DNA of 25,116 nt from CAUTXO01 sp963542625 (GTDB lineage Bacteria > Campylobacterota > Campylobacteria > Campylobacterales > SZUA-545): assembly GCA_963542625.1 (NCBI GenBank), contig CAUTXO010000022.1, forward strand, positions 1 through 25,116, read 5' to 3'. Position 1 is the first letter of the stretch, and each line of letters begins with the position of its first letter. Shown piece after piece: positions 24,039-25,116 of the stretch. The notes under the pieces were generated by a model that was given only the letters and a program-made list of their open reading frames with translations, had not been told where the DNA came from and did not search any database. Both the position numbers and the translations under genes were made by a program.

Positions 24039-24371
24039 ATGACTAAAAAAGAATTGCTAGTTTTGGCGTTTTCTTTTGCGGTTGCGGCTAGCTTTGTAGC
24101 TTGCGGTGGTTCATCTAGCGGCTCGACATCTTTATCAAAAAATAATTCAAAGAACGTGGATAGCCGGTATTTGCTAAACTCTAAAACAGACCTAAGAGTT
24201 GCCGTGTGTGAAGAAACAAAATTTGAAAAGCGCCCAGGCTATGATGAAATGGAAGCAACAGGCTGCAATAAATGGAAAGAAGTTCCATATAAAGATGGAA
24301 AAACGCACAAAAGCGAACGTTTTTCAGCTTTGGGCGATGTTCCACCACAAGCACCGACGCTTTATAGATAA
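24039..24371 (+). CDS. Small lipoprotein, unknown
   Basis: A 110-residue protein starting MTKKELLVLAFSFAVAASF, with lipobox FVAC. A short Ser/Gly-rich linker (GGSSSGSTS) leads to a hydrophilic domain with two cysteines (VCEETKFEKRP and TGCNKWKEV) that may form a disulfide. The ATG at 24039 is preferred over one at 24024 because AAAGGA (24027-24032) is correctly placed and the signal peptide then starts normally. Family not recognised. It is followed by a strong terminator. Confidence 0.78.
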   Translation: MTKKELLVLAFSFAVAASFVACGGSSSGSTSLSKNNSKNVDSRYLLNSKTDLRVAVCEETKFEKRPGYDEMEATGCNKWKEVPYKDGKTHKSERFSALGDVPPQAPTLYR

Positions 24372-24375
24372 TCTA

Positions 24376-24398
24376 AGAGGGCAAACGCCCTCTTTTTT
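24376..24398 (+). terminator. Intrinsic terminator directly before the next start codon
   Basis: AGAGGGC (24376-24382) pairs with GCCCTCT (24387-24393) around AAAC and runs into T at 24394-24397. The U-run ends one base before the ATG at 24399. Confidence 0.85.
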
Positions 24399-25010
24399 AT
24401 GAAAAATTTTCTGCTTTTTCTTTTATTTTCTGCTTTTTTATTCTCCGCTGACCCGATATTTAATACATACATCAAGCCTTTTGCTAGCTACAATAGCTTA
24501 GATCTTGACTACTCCGTCCATATGATTAAAGATGGCAATTTTGAAGACAAACCGCGCAAACAAATGCACTACGGGCGCAAAGGAGAAACGCACAAGTTTA
24601 GCTACCAAGATGGCTACTTTTGTGCTGGTGCTGCAATTGGAGTGCAAAAGGGGCGGTTTGATAACTTTTACGAGCTAGGGCTTAGCCTTAGCCGCAATTA
24701 TTCAAACGATTTTTACACGCGCTTTGGTTTTACGCTAAACGATTTTTACACGCGCCGCGACTGGCTGCCATACATTAGCTTTGGCGCCGGGCTTGGCTAC
24801 AAGCAAAGCTTAAAAGATCTGCTGCCGTCTAATGTGTTTTACTTTGCCGGCTTTGGCGTGCTGCACGAATTTTCGCGCAAAAACAAGCTTGACCTTTACG
24901 TCAAATACCAAAGATCGCACTGGCGCACGTTTTTTCACGATTACGGCGACGAAATTTGGCGCGATAGTATTCTTTCTTTTAACGCCGCCTTAGCGATTTT
25001 TGTTTTTTAG
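24399..25010 (+). CDS. Small outer-membrane beta-barrel protein candidate
   Basis: A 203-residue protein with a Sec signal peptide (MKNFLLFLLFSAFLFSA, cleavage near 17). The mature part has alternating polar/aromatic strands such as DNFYELGLSLSRNY, DFYTRFGFTLNDFY, YISFGAGLGYKQS and NKLDLYVKYQRSHW. It ends NAALAIFVF with a terminal Phe, the usual signal recognised by the Bam machinery. By size and pattern it resembles eight-stranded OmpA/OmpW-like barrels. There is no ribosome binding site, because the terminator's U-run ends at the ATG; it may be translated from a leaderless transcript or by read-through. Last gene of the envelope cassette. Confidence 0.75.
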   Translation: MKNFLLFLLFSAFLFSADPIFNTYIKPFASYNSLDLDYSVHMIKDGNFEDKPRKQMHYGRKGETHKFSYQDGYFCAGAAIGVQKGRFDNFYELGLSLSRNYSNDFYTRFGFTLNDFYTRRDWLPYISFGAGLGYKQSLKDLLPSNVFYFAGFGVLHEFSRKNKLDLYVKYQRSHWRTFFHDYGDEIWRDSILSFNAALAIFVF

Positions 25011-25020
25011 TTTTACGTTT

Positions 25021-25116
25021 TTCTGGTTTCTGTGTTCTGTGTTCTGTGTTCTGTGTTCTGGGTTCTGGGTTCTGGGTTCTGGGTTCTGGGTTCTGGGTTC
25101 TGGGTTCTGGGTTCTG
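25021..25116 (+). repeat. G-rich heptamer tandem repeat (TTCTGTG/TTCTGGG), runs off window
   Basis: One TTCTGGT, four TTCTGTG, eight TTCTGGG and a partial TTCTG follow each other without interruption from 25021 to the last base. The GGG-TTCT spacing fits a canonical G-quadruplex motif on the plus strand. It begins 10 bases after the stop of the beta-barrel gene, and its far end is not seen. Confidence 0.95.

Overview
The window looks like a chromosomal segment of a mid-GC member of Campylobacterota (Helicobacter/Campylobacter-type). The support is the hook-operon order fliK-flgD-flgE, a sigma-54 promoter of Campylobacter type, an adjacent nifS-nifU housekeeping Fe-S pair, a fused periplasmic MsrAB, and poly-G contingency tracts. 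No tRNA, rRNA, insertion sequence, phage gene or CRISPR array was recognised.

Layout. 1-2225: an MFS exporter (minus strand) between long non-coding stretches packed with short RGATCY repeats, plus one gene remnant. 2226-3856: msrAB, a truncated toxin-antitoxin-type antitoxin, a small unrecognised ORF and a MoaD-like sulfur carrier. 4162-6304: nifS and nifU, overlapping by 8 bases. 6389-7149: a lipoprotein whose signal peptide is interrupted by an 11-G tract, out of frame here. 7436-16426 (all minus): fliK, flgD, flgE, then an MBOAT O-acetyltransferase (split by a 9-G tract, out of frame here) and its SGNH/PatB-AlgJ-like partner, apparently one transcription unit behind a sigma-54 promoter. 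16523-25010 (all plus): six envelope proteins, namely a large lipoprotein with a Big-type Ig domain, a lipoprotein with a proline-rich stalk, a 1380-residue secreted protein with a Gly/Asn tail, a small secreted protein, a small lipoprotein and a small outer-membrane beta-barrel candidate. 25021-25116: a G-rich heptamer tandem repeat that runs off the window end.

Four themes stand out. First, a proliferating AGATC-cored short repeat fills intergenic DNA and also sits in frame inside genes: as QDL/QDP inserts in the SGNH protein and in the roughly 1.8-kb, 54-bp-unit array of FliK. Second, two G-tract switches, both consistent with ON by adding one G, affect a lipoprotein and the O-acetyltransferase. 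Third, the acetylation pair sits directly behind the hook genes. Fourth, the plus-strand envelope cassette has no recognisable named counterpart. It carries a sigma-54-like box back to back with the fliK promoter and hairpins just before several of its start codons. This cassette is the best candidate for an undescribed system; its function is not readable from sequence alone.
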